Shown: positions 1 through 7,702 of the stretch, piece after piece | How positions within the stretch are numbered: position 1 is the stretch's first letter | Layout: each line of letters begins with the position of its first letter | Assembly (NCBI GenBank): GCA_026708645.1 | Contig: JAPOUM010000025.1 | Span: 45,475 to 109,474, forward strand | Length of the DNA: 64,000 nt | Direction of reading: 5' to 3' | Source of the DNA: Acidimicrobiaceae bacterium | GTDB taxonomy: Bacteria; Actinomycetota; Acidimicrobiia; Acidimicrobiales; Aldehydirespiratoraceae | Position numbers and translations under genes: made by a program | Notes under the pieces: generated by a model | Told to the model about the DNA's origin: nothing | Databases searched by the model: none | Seen by the model: the letters and a program-made list of their open reading frames with translations, nothing else

Positions 1-1
1 T

Positions 2-175
2 CACAGCCGCGGGATTGATATGCGCACCTTGACCGGTTCGCTTAAAGTGCGTGTCGATGACCTCGGTGAACGCCCGGAACTCAAGAAAGCGGTGTGGAAT
101 TATTTCTGGTTCTTGCGTAGCTACATGGCTGAGTCGCAAGTCGAGTTGTGTGTTCATGCCCCTGACTACTTCTAA
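2..175 (+). CDS. C-terminal end of an unknown protein (cut by window edge)
   Basis: An open frame of 57 codons runs in from the left edge and stops at TAA 173-175. The readable tail includes TGSLKVRVDDLGERPELKKA and then an aromatic stretch, VWNYFWFLRSYM. I do not recognise the family. It ends 19 bases before the next small gene on the same strand, so the two may be an operon. The start and most of the protein lie outside the window, so no function is proposed. Confidence 0.45.
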   Translation, partial: HSRGIDMRTLTGSLKVRVDDLGERPELKKAVWNYFWFLRSYMAESQVELCVHAPDYF

Positions 176-194
176 TCTCTTCCACAGAAAGGCC

Positions 195-416
195 ATGGAA
201 TCGATGAAACAGAACGAACAACAGAATGAACTAGACGACGTTGTCCAATCAAATCCTCATGTTGATCCGACCGCGATCGAACGAAGTCGTCAAGTTGTGA
301 AGCAACTAGCGGATGCTGGCATTGAGATCGGCGGCTATCATTTGGCGCCTTCGTTGAGCAGTGAAATCCCGCTCGAAACAGGCAAACCACATCGAAGATC
401 TGAGCACAACTTATAG
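195..416 (+). CDS. small hypothetical protein (73 aa)
   Basis: The frame is open further upstream, but ATG 195 is preferred because the upstream part overlaps the preceding gene in another frame and looks like noise. ATG 204 is also possible. The product is hydrophilic and acidic in its first half. Its core, VDPTAIERSRQVVKQLADAG, is probably helical and is followed by IEIGGYHLAPSL. There is no signal peptide, membrane segment or Cys motif. The short helical protein directly after a larger gene resembles an antitoxin-like or accessory partner, but that is only a guess from size and position. Confidence 0.45.
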   Translation: MESMKQNEQQNELDDVVQSNPHVDPTAIERSRQVVKQLADAGIEIGGYHLAPSLSSEIPLETGKPHRRSEHNL

Positions 417-692
417 TGGCTCTTCACGTTTGAGGCGAGGGTAGGGCTGGCGGCTATCCGCGGCAGTGGTGATATCGACACCGCTGAGCGAATAGTGAAT
501 CATGGCTAATATGAATTTGCCTCCTCCCTTTCGTGGAGAATTTGATTAGCTCTTTTGGGTTCGTGTGGATGCTCTGCGCCGCGCCGTATGGAAGATGGTC
601 CTGCAAAATTGAACGATCCTGTCAGAATTTTGTGTGACTGGTGTGGTCTGAGGGTCCGCGGTTTGGTGCTGCGGGCCGGGAAAGATCCTTTC

Positions 693-945
693 ATGACTGA
701 TGATGATCTGTCGACATCTCTGGCTTCGAGGGCTGCTGGTGAGGCGGCGATGAGGGACTGGGTTGAGCTTCTGGTGGAGCGCGCCCGGGTCGAGGGGATG
801 AAGATCAGTCGGCGACGGCGGGTTGTTGACGGCTCTGGTGCAGTGTGTGCCGCAGACCGGTCTGGGGGCAGAGATGGCTGAGCATCTCGGTTATGAGTGT
901 CACGCGGCGGCGGGACGCGGGTCGGGGAACTCGCGTGACGGCTCC
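693..945 (+). pseudogene. IS256-family (mutator) transposase, N-terminal fragment with frameshift
   Basis: From ATG 693 the frame reads MTDDDLSTSLASRAAGEAAM and on to VEGMKIS. A one-base shift near 810 then moves the frame to GDGGLLTALVQCVPQTGLGA, followed by EMAEHLGYECH and GRGSGNSRDGS. The EM..HLGY and GNSRNG-type motifs are typical of IS256/mutator transposases, just upstream of the first catalytic Asp region. The catalytic DDE part is missing because the sequence switches to a different IS at about 946. This is a dead fragment of about 85 codons from a family normally near 400 aa. Confidence 0.7.
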
Positions 946-1142
946 AGACCAACGGCAAAGCCGAACGCTTCAACCGCACCCTCACAGACGAATTCCTCTA
1001 CAACTACCGGTTCAGATCAGAAACCGACAGACGCAACCGCCTCAAACGCTGGATCCGTCACTACAGCTGTCACCGACACCACACAGCGGTAGGCGGCCCA
1101 CCCGCAACACGAGCAAACAACCTCACGATAACCGAGATCTAG
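946..1142 (+). pseudogene. IS481-family transposase, C-terminal fragment
   Basis: In frame from 948 the sequence reads TNGKAERFNRTLTDEFLYNY, then RFRSETDRRNRLKRWIRHY and HHTAVGGPPATRANNLT, and stops at TAG 1140. The NGKAER.NRTL block contains the last catalytic Glu of the rve-type integrase core. The H.AVGG.PP tail is characteristic of IS481/IS3-like transposases. All upstream parts (HTH, first two Asp) are missing. It is joined directly to the IS256 fragment. Confidence 0.75.
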
Positions 1143-1510
1143 AGTTCGCCCTGCACTTGAAAAGTTCCACGGCATCGGTAGAAGTCTGAACCTCGAGTTT
1201 CCGCGGCCGAGCCGCCCGCTCGGACAACGTAGTAATAATTATGATTATCTTACTTTAGCCTCTCCCCGCGGCGGCCCGCCTGTGGCGCGCCCCTGTATCG
1301 AAAGCTGCATTGCGAGTCTCCAAAGTTGAGAAAGCATCATAATAACTATTATTTTGTAGTGCTATCGCCTGCCGAATCAGACGAAACTAGGAAATAATAA
1401 TTATTATCTTTTCTTCTCGGCCTCGCATGCGGGCGATTCGGGCGGAGATCAGTCGACGCTGCGGCCTCTTGTGAGCTGTTGCGGTGTCACACAGTCACAC
1501 AGTCACACAG
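1143..1510. other. gene-free stretch with AT-rich palindromes
   Basis: No convincing gene. The stretch lies between the IS scrap and the 3' end of the GGT-like gene. It contains three copies of a 14-bp AT-rich palindrome (separate entry) in an otherwise GC-rich background, and at its right end the start of an 8-bp tandem repeat. No tRNA or rho-independent terminator was recognised. Confidence 0.5.
1232..1407. repeat. three dispersed copies of an AT-rich palindrome
   Basis: A perfect palindrome ATAATAATTATTAT lies at 1394-1407. Near copies lie at 1339-1352 (ATAATAACTATTAT) and 1232-1245 (GTAATAATTATGAT). The copies are 107 and 55 bp apart, start to start. Such AT islands are rare in this GC-rich window. 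They could be operator sites or the remains of a replication or partition site, but no gene reads away from them in either direction. Confidence 0.5.
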
Positions 1511-1517
1511 TCATACA
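1486..1517. repeat. 8-bp tandem repeat across the stop codon of the GGT-like gene
   Basis: GTCACACA occurs at 1486, 1494 and 1502, with a fourth variant copy, GTCATACA, at 1510. The minus-strand stop codon (1513-1511) lies in the last copy. Slippage here would change the very end of the protein or its stop. See the finding on stop-codon-spanning duplications. Confidence 0.8.
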
Positions 1518-3178
1518 GACTGGGCGGCGCCGCCTGAGCGGGGGTCGCTGGCCAGTGTCACGCCGCCGCCGTTGTCAGCGGCGCTGTCGCTGAGGGTCAG
1601 CTGCAGCCCGCCGCCCACGTTCTCTACTCGGCGTACCTCGTAGCCGGCCACTTCGTCGTCGTTGTGCCATGCGATCCCAGGCTCGGCGAAGGCGTACCAC
1701 GGCTCGCCGATGCCTGCAGGCACTCCGAAGCGGTCGCCGCTGGGGCACACGAACCAGCGCGGCCCCGCCGCTATCTCAGCCGCGTCACCGCCGCGGCGGA
1801 AGCGCTGGATCGCCTGGGCGAGCCACTGCACCTGCCGGTCGCCTCCGGGGGTGGCCAGAGTCACCCAGCCTGCAGAGCCGCGGCGGCGGACATGCGCGGC
1901 GCTCAGAGTGTGCGGCAGCACGCCGCCCGGAACCGGGTTGCATCCCGGCAGGTCGGCTCGCTGCGACAGCGCGGTGCCCACCCGGTTGCTGAAAGCCACC
2001 CCCGTGTCGCCGGCCACCCATCCGGTGCCGAACTGCACCTCGGCAAGACTGTGGACCACGGTCACTGACAGTCCGCTGCGGTCCACGGCCGTGGACACGG
2101 CGGTTCCATGCCGCCGCCCCGGACCCGGACCCGGACCGTCGACGCAGAATTCGGTCAGCTGCTGCTCGGTGAGCGGCGCCACCGCCTCGGCGAAGCTCCG
2201 CGCCGCCGGGTCCGCGTCGGCGGTCACGGCATTCAGCAGCGCCGCAACAATGGCGGCTTGACTGGGCGCAGGGGTCACCCACATGACGACGTCGTCCAAC
2301 TCGAAGCGCCGAGCCGGCTCGATGCTCGCCCGCACCGCCGCCAAGTCGTCGAGGCTGAGCGCGGCGCCGTCGCTCGCCGCCGCAGCCACCAACTCCTCGG
2401 CCAGCCCGCCGGTGTAGAAGACGTCGGCGCCCTGTGAAGCGACCCACTCGAGAGTGGACGCCAGCCTCGGCATTCTGATGACGGCGCCCGCATCGGGGGC
2501 TCGGCGGCTGCCCAGAATCCGCTCCAAGGCCTCCGTGTGACCGCGGTCCTGCACCAATCCGTAAACCTCGGCCATTCGCGGTGTCACAGCATGTCCGGAC
2601 GCAGCTGCCAATGCGCCCTCGAACAGGCTCGCCCAGCTGAGCTTCCCGTGTTCGTTCCAAGCTGCCTCCGCTCCTCTGAGGGCGCCCGGCACCACAGCGT
2701 TGCGCGGCCCGAAGGCGCTGTTGCGCGGCCCGCCGCCGCGGCTGTCAGTGCCCCCACCGCCGCTGTCGCTGTTGCCGCTGTTTGCGCCGCTTCCGCTGTT
2801 GCCGCGGCTGTTCGTCTCAGCAGGAGCGCCCGATGGCTCTGGAGTTACCGATGGCGCTAGAGCAAGGGGCGCATTCGACCAACCGCCGTAGACGGTGATG
2901 CCTCCCCCCACAACATCTCCCCCGCCAAAATCTTCCCCCACAAAATCTTCCCCGGCGCCGTCGCCGGTGCCGGGCGCCGCCACTAGGGCGACAAGCTCTC
3001 CTCCGGGACCGCACTGAGGGGCGTTCACCACCCACTGGGTGAAAGCGCTCGCCAGCGCAGCGTCTACAGCGGAGCCGCCGAGCCGCAGGGCTTCGATGCC
3101 GGCCTCGGTGGCCAGGGCGTGCCCGCTGGCGACGCCTGCGGTTCCGGTGCGGGCGTTGCAGACTGGAATGGGCCCCAC
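1511..3178 (-). CDS. gamma-glutamyltransferase-family Ntn-hydrolase (divergent)
   Basis: The start is a GTG, giving 555 aa. The N-terminus has the family pattern VASGHALATEAGIEALRLGG then SAVDAALASAF and CGPGG. The C-terminal half has HGTAVSTAVDRSGLSVTVVH followed by FGTGWVAGDTGVAFSNRVG, which lines up with the small-subunit start of gamma-glutamyltranspeptidases. The nucleophile would be Thr359, but the usual TTH.S block is altered, so self-processing is uncertain. Two low-complexity Gly/Asn/Ser/Asp insertions (about residues 75-95 and 115-150) interrupt the large subunit. No signal peptide is obvious, so a cytoplasmic role in gamma-glutamyl or cephalosporin-acylase-like chemistry is possible. 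It is divergent from the FAD oxidase at 3291. Confidence 0.8.
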   Translation of the reverse strand: MGPIPVCNARTGTAGVASGHALATEAGIEALRLGGSAVDAALASAFTQWVVNAPQCGPGGELVALVAAPGTGDGAGEDFVGEDFGGGDVVGGGITVYGGWSNAPLALAPSVTPEPSGAPAETNSRGNSGSGANSGNSDSGGGGTDSRGGGPRNSAFGPRNAVVPGALRGAEAAWNEHGKLSWASLFEGALAAASGHAVTPRMAEVYGLVQDRGHTEALERILGSRRAPDAGAVIRMPRLASTLEWVASQGADVFYTGGLAEELVAAAASDGAALSLDDLAAVRASIEPARRFELDDVVMWVTPAPSQAAIVAALLNAVTADADPAARSFAEAVAPLTEQQLTEFCVDGPGPGPGRRHGTAVSTAVDRSGLSVTVVHSLAEVQFGTGWVAGDTGVAFSNRVGTALSQRADLPGCNPVPGGVLPHTLSAAHVRRRGSAGWVTLATPGGDRQVQWLAQAIQRFRRGGDAAEIAAGPRWFVCPSGDRFGVPAGIGEPWYAFAEPGIAWHNDDEVAGYEVRRVENVGGGLQLTLSDSAADNGGGVTLASDPRSGGAAQSV

Positions 3179-3290
3179 CGCCGAAGACTCTAGAGCACGC
3201 AGGAATGAGCGATGCCTGATGCGGTAGCATCCTGCTCGGACGCCTAGACGCTCGGGTGCTCGGACGCTCAGGCAGACGGAGGCAGTTGTT

Positions 3291-4412
3291 GTGAGAGTGG
3301 TGGTTATCGGTGCGGGGATCGCCGGTGCCTCGGCTGCCTGGCATCTGGCAGAGGACGCTTCGGTGGTGATGGTCGAACGCGAGTCTCAGGCGGGCGCGCA
3401 TGCCACCGGTCGCTCGGCTGCCATGTTCACAGAGACATTCGGTGCGGCTGCGATTCGTGTTCTTGCCGGCGACGGCCGGCCGTTTCTGGCCGAACCCCCG
3501 GAGGGGTTCAGCGAGCAGCGACTGCTGACGCCTCGAGGTCTGCTGTGGATCGCCCGTCCGGGCGAACTGCACCTTCTGGAACAAAAAGCGGCTGAAGCGG
3601 CTGAGCTGGACGTAGAAGTGCATCAACTCGACACAGCGGCCTGCCGCAAGCTCGTCAGCGTGCTGCAACCGCAAGGCGCTGCCGCCGGTGTCTACGAGCC
3701 GGGCGCGATGACTATCGATGTCGATGCGCTGTTGCAAGGCTTTCTGCGTGGCGCCCGAGCCCGCGGAGCACAGCTGCATCTGGTGTCGGAGGTGTCCGGC
3801 ATCATCCGCAGCGCCAGTGGCTGGCGGGTGACCGCCGCTGATCAGCACTGGGATTGCGACGTGGTCGTCAACGCAGCGGGGGCATGGTGCGACCAGGTCG
3901 CGCAAATGGCTGGCGTGGCGCCGCTGGGTCTGCGGCCGCTGCGTCGTTCGGTGTTCATGTTCCCTCCGCCCTCAGACGTGTCGATCGACGCCTGGCCGCT
4001 GGTGATTGAAGCCGGCTACCGCTTCTATTTTGAACCTGAAGGCGAGCTGCTGCTGGCGTCACCCGCCGACGAAACCCTCAGCGAACCCTGCGACGCCCGC
4101 CCCGAAACCGAAGACATCGCTCGGGGAGTGCAAGAACTCGAAGCGGCCACCACTCTGCGTGTGCGCGGGGTGCGTAGCACTTGGGCAGGCTTGCGCACCT
4201 TCACCAGCGACGGCGTTCCCGCTACAGGTTTCGACCCCGACCATCCCGGCTTCTTCTGGCTGGCCGGTCAAGGCGGCTACGGCATCAAGACCGCTCCGGC
4301 GCTGGGCCGCCTGACGGCTGCGCTGATCACCCAAAGCTCATCGCCGCATCAGCAGCCGCACACGCCGGCCCCCGATCTGATCAAAGCCTTGGACCCAGCC
4401 CGTTTCAGATAA
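3291..4412 (+). CDS. FAD-dependent oxidoreductase, DAO (glycine/D-amino-acid oxidase) family
   Basis: GTG start, 373 aa, preceded by a GGAGG-like sequence. The N-terminus VVVIGAGIAGASAAWHL is a textbook Rossmann GxGxxG FAD site, followed by ERE at the end of the second strand. The middle has VVNAAGAWCDQVAQMAG, typical of DAO enzymes. The C-terminus GLRTFTSDGVPATGFDPDHP then GFFWLAGQGGYGIKTAPALG closes the FAD site. Such enzymes oxidise secondary or primary amines of amino acids (glycine, sarcosine, D-amino acids) with oxygen or a quinone. The exact substrate cannot be read. It is divergent from the GGT-like gene, about 110 bp apart, so a shared control region is possible. Confidence 0.88.
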   Translation: MRVVVIGAGIAGASAAWHLAEDASVVMVERESQAGAHATGRSAAMFTETFGAAAIRVLAGDGRPFLAEPPEGFSEQRLLTPRGLLWIARPGELHLLEQKAAEAAELDVEVHQLDTAACRKLVSVLQPQGAAAGVYEPGAMTIDVDALLQGFLRGARARGAQLHLVSEVSGIIRSASGWRVTAADQHWDCDVVVNAAGAWCDQVAQMAGVAPLGLRPLRRSVFMFPPPSDVSIDAWPLVIEAGYRFYFEPEGELLLASPADETLSEPCDARPETEDIARGVQELEAATTLRVRGVRSTWAGLRTFTSDGVPATGFDPDHPGFFWLAGQGGYGIKTAPALGRLTAALITQSSSPHQQPHTPAPDLIKALDPARFR

Positions 4413-4519
4413 CTCCGCCGCACCGACAGCAGGAGACTTCCGCGTGCTGGCAGGCGCAGCCGCGACGCTGTGGAGCGACTGGGCCTCTGATGTTGAGTTC
4501 GAGCCCCGCTGCTGATTGC

Positions 4520-4600
4520 TGAGCATCCAATCTATGAAATTAATATTTACTAATATACCATTAAATAAACTTTTATAATCTAAAATATGCATCTACTTCA
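4520..4600 (+). promoter_or_regulatory. AT-rich promoter region at the left edge of the defence-like island
   Basis: About 70 bases here are over three-quarters A/T, in sharp contrast to the flanks. A consensus -10 box TATAAT lies at 4574-4579. No good -35 box lies 16-18 bases upstream. The composition break coincides with the first gene of the island and suggests horizontally acquired DNA. Confidence 0.45.
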
Positions 4601-4685
4601 TCTCTGTGCTAGGTGGCATCGAGTCCACGACAGCTTGAGCAGGGTAAGATTCACTGACGTCGCCGAAGGAGGAAGTGTCAAGAGC

Positions 4686-6245
4686 ATGGCGAAAATCTCA
4701 GAACTGTTGTTCCAGGCGGACAACGGGCAACTAACTATGCCCGACTTCCAGCGCGGCTGGGTCTGGAAGAAGCAGCACGTTAAGAAATTTTTTAACTCTC
4801 TCTACCGCGATTATCCGGTCGGCTCGCTCATCGTGTGTCCGATCAAAAGCAACGATGGCCGACCACTGGACTCTGTGATTGATGGAAAACAGCGGCTGTC
4901 CACCCTGTACGCGGTGATAAGGGGCAAGCAGCCGCCATGGCTAACAGATCATGATGTGACCGCGTGGGATTTGCACTTCAATCTTCAGTCCGAAGAGTTT
5001 GATGTTGCAAGCAAAGAGCGCATGGAAGATCCACTTTGGGTAAGTGTAAAAAGAGTCTGCGACGACACGCAATGGTGGCACGAGCAGTTAGACACGCTTG
5101 ATTGGGATTCAACAGAAAGGGCTCTATATTCTCAGCGTATCAGCAAACTTGCTAGCCTTTGCTCTAAAGAAATTGTCGTGTTCCGCCTGCCCGAAATGAT
5201 AGATGTGGCTAGCGCAGTGGATGTGTTTTCGATAGTGAACCGCGCTGGCACAAGAGTCAGTGAAGGTGACTTGATTCTGGGTCAGATAAGCCTGGAGTGG
5301 CACGAGGCGCGCGAAACGATTGAGAAACGTCTTGGCCTATGGCGAGACTCTGGCTTCGAAGTGCCGCTTGAGTGGCTTTTACACGCTATGTCAGCTGATC
5401 TGAGTGGCTATGAGAGTATTGAATATGACAGTGTCATCAAAACTGGCCGTGCCGAACTTGAAGATTGTTACAAAAGAGTAGCTCAAGCCACTGAAGAACT
5501 ACAGAACCTGCTCCGCGATCAGCTTGGATTCGATCAAAGCCAGACCACCAAGTTCAACATGGGCCTGGTACCGATTGTTTCAGCTCATCTGCGAAACGGC
5601 GTCGATATGACAGTAGAAGCAGCTCGACCTTATCTGGGCTGGTGGTTGCTAGGGACGCTTTGGCGCCGTTGGTCTGCTGATGTCAAGACTCGAGTCAATG
5701 CTGATCTGAGAGTTGTCTCAGAAGACGAAGGGGTTGAGGGCCTCATGCGTGAACTGAGAAGCCGGTCAGAGGGGTTGAAGCTCGCTCCTGCCCATTTCGA
5801 AGTCAAGCGGAGCCCATCGCAAGGTGCGCTTCGACTCATGCGGATCATGACGAGACGTTGCGGCGCCCGGTCGCTGTGCAGCGGTCTTGGCCTGTCGTTC
5901 GAGCATGTAGGCGATTTGGCTGGATTGCAGATGCACCACATCTTTCCGCGGGCTTTGCTCGGCAAACTCGAGGTGCCCAAGAAGCAGATCGACCAAGTCG
6001 CGAACCTGGCGTTCATCCGCCAAGGCGAAAACCTGAAGATTGGTGCCAAGGCGCCAGTGGACTACCTGCCCGAGTACGAGGATAAGAACCCCGGCGTGTT
6101 GGCCTCCCAGTGGATTCCGCAGGAACGCTCTCTCTGGCGCCCCAACAGGTATCAGGACTTCTTGGAAGCGAGAAGGCGTCTGCTTGCTGAGGCCGCCAAC
6201 AGCTTCCTGGAAGACCTGCTCGGTAGGCCGTTGACGGAGTTCTGA
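4686..6245 (+). CDS. DUF262-domain protein with C-terminal HNH/DUF1524-like region (GmrSD/SspE-like)
   Basis: ATG 4686 is preferred (519 aa) because it opens the conserved N-terminus AKISELLFQADNGQLTMPDF and follows a GGAGGA sequence; the frame stays open back to 4587. DUF262 hallmarks follow: QRGWVWK, YPVGSLI and the signature VIDGKQRLSTLYAVIRG. The C-terminus has LQMHHIFPRALL and then VANLAFIRQGENLKIG, the His...Asn...Asn arrangement of DUF1524/HNH nucleases. In known systems (GmrSD type IV restriction, SspE) DUF262 uses nucleotide hydrolysis to control a nuclease that senses modified DNA. The codon composition is more AT-rich than its neighbours, consistent with transfer. Next gene: the PP-loop protein, 150 bp downstream. 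Confidence 0.85.
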   Translation: MAKISELLFQADNGQLTMPDFQRGWVWKKQHVKKFFNSLYRDYPVGSLIVCPIKSNDGRPLDSVIDGKQRLSTLYAVIRGKQPPWLTDHDVTAWDLHFNLQSEEFDVASKERMEDPLWVSVKRVCDDTQWWHEQLDTLDWDSTERALYSQRISKLASLCSKEIVVFRLPEMIDVASAVDVFSIVNRAGTRVSEGDLILGQISLEWHEARETIEKRLGLWRDSGFEVPLEWLLHAMSADLSGYESIEYDSVIKTGRAELEDCYKRVAQATEELQNLLRDQLGFDQSQTTKFNMGLVPIVSAHLRNGVDMTVEAARPYLGWWLLGTLWRRWSADVKTRVNADLRVVSEDEGVEGLMRELRSRSEGLKLAPAHFEVKRSPSQGALRLMRIMTRRCGARSLCSGLGLSFEHVGDLAGLQMHHIFPRALLGKLEVPKKQIDQVANLAFIRQGENLKIGAKAPVDYLPEYEDKNPGVLASQWIPQERSLWRPNRYQDFLEARRRLLAEAANSFLEDLLGRPLTEF

Positions 6246-6395
6246 TGAAGTTCTGCCTGTGTCCGTTTCGGCCGGTCTGCCTCGCATGTCACACGGCGGT
6301 GGGATAATCCTGAGCATGCATTCTTTGAAGGCTTGCGACGGCAGAGAGCGGCTCAGGGCTGGAACCGAGCTGCGGCAGAAGCGGTGTCGATAGAC

Positions 6396-7702
6396 ATGTC
6401 CAAACAGACGATTGAGGCTGCTGCGCTGAAACTGGGCCAGCTCCGCTACCGCGAGCCTTGCCATGCCGAGCTGCCCCATCTGGTGAGCTTCTCAGGTGGC
6501 CGTTCCTCGGCTGCGCTGACCTTCATGGCTGCTGAGGAGGGCTTGCTTCGACCGGACCGGCGTGACGCAGTGCTGTTTGCCAACACTTCCGCGGAGCACC
6601 CCGGGACCTACGAGTTCGCCGCAGAGTGCAAGCAGCGCCTCGAAACTGAATTCGGGCTGCCGTTCTTCTGGTACGAGTTCTGCACAGTCGAAGACGCTTG
6701 GCGCGGCGACTACTGGCGCAAGGCCTCCTACCGTCTCGTGAAACCCTTGCCGGTGGAACAAGACTCGGACGGATACCGCTCCTCAGGCGAGTTGTTCGAA
6801 GAGTTCGTAAGCTTGCAGGGCATGCTGCCCAACCCTCACTCCCGCACTTGCACAGCCAAGCTCAAGCTGTATCCCTCACACGATCTGATCGGTGAGTGGC
6901 TCGGCGGGACTGAGGGCCCTGCTCATGCCGGGCATCACTGGCAGCAGGAGCAAACCGCCGGGGGGGGGGGGCTAACAGACAGGGTCTGATCGACCCGGTA
7001 CTGGTAGCAGAGCGGTACTCGCTCGGCGGCGGTACTGCACCGGCTGAGTCGGTGCTTCGACGAGCGAAGCATCTCGCGAGCCTGCCGCCATCCCGCCCTG
7101 CTCAGCGCTGGGCTGACTTCACCTCTGCGCAACTTCCTGCGATCGTGCCCGGAGCACGTCCTGTGCCTATGCGGGGACCCGATGCGGCCTTGCACATCCG
7201 ACTCCTCGGCTTGCGAGCAGACGAATCGAATCGCGTGGGCCGAGTCCTGTCGCGCACGCTCTTTGCGGAGGGCGCCAGCACTGCTAGTTGCACGGTACGA
7301 ACTCAGCCGCCTGGAGAGAGACCTTATTTCCCGCTTCACGAAGCCGGAATCGACGCCGCTGGGGTGATCGATTTCTGGCAGCGCCGCGACTTCGACTTGG
7401 GCATCCCAAACGGCGCAGGCAACTGCGTTTTCTGTTTCATGAAGGGCACCAGCAGCCTGGTCAAACTCGGGGCTAAGCCCGACGCTCGTCGTCGCAGCGG
7501 AACGCCAAGCGATATGGACTGGTGGGCTGACTTTGAGGAGCGGCATTTGCGCACCGCTCCAAAGCGCAATGGTGAGGGAGTTTCTCGCTTTGGTTTTTTC
7601 GGGGTTAACTCCGCCACCTTCGCAGACCTTGCCTCCGATGCAGAGCCAGCCGCCTACGGTAGGTACGCCAACGGCACACCTGCTTGCGACTGCACCGACT
7701 GA
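6396..7702 (+). CDS. PP-loop ATPase / PAPS-reductase-like protein, frame broken by a 12-G run
   Basis: ATG 6396 (GTG 6384 also possible). The PP-loop SFSGGRSS is at residues 31-38, then FANTSAEHPG, and HSRTCTAKLK with Cys152. At codon 189 the frame meets 12 G and would stop at 6989. One frame over, the sequence continues as a clear family C-terminus: RLLGLRADESNR, GVIDFWQRRDFDLGIP and GNCVFCFMKG (paired Cys), ending ACDCTD at TGA 7700. A run of 10 or 13 G restores a protein of 434-435 aa. Relatives adenylate or activate sulfur or tRNA/DNA substrates; DndC and SspD in phosphorothioation are examples. The stop overlaps the next start (TGATG), so the downstream half is clearly still part of this operon. 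Confidence 0.8.
6960..6971 (+). repeat. 12-G homopolymer inside the PP-loop gene
   Basis: Twelve consecutive G follow GCC at codon 189. With 12 G the upstream half ends 6 codons later; with 10 or 13 G the full protein is read. This is either a slippery contingency (phase-variation) tract or a homopolymer sequencing error. Confidence 0.9.

Larger units (their letters stand above)
605..1142 (+). mobile_element. composite scrap of two insertion-sequence remnants
   Basis: Bases 605-945 carry the left flank and first part of an IS256-type transposase. The flank GATCCTGTCAGAATTTTGTG near 615 looks like the terminal region of that IS group. Bases 946-1142 carry only the C-terminal end of an IS481-type integrase. 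The two are joined without a gap, as if one element inserted in or recombined with the other and both then decayed. No intact inverted-repeat pair or target-site duplication could be defined by eye. Neither remnant should be active. Confidence 0.65.

Noticed and set aside
51..194. N-terminal extension of the 73-aa protein
   Set aside because: It overlaps the preceding gene in a different frame, is Ser/Arg/Cys-rich noise, and has internal Met starts closer to the conserved part.
6333..6395. Longer start for the PP-loop gene at ATG 6333
   Set aside because: The added 21 residues are not family-like; GTG 6384 or ATG 6396 gives the usual start.
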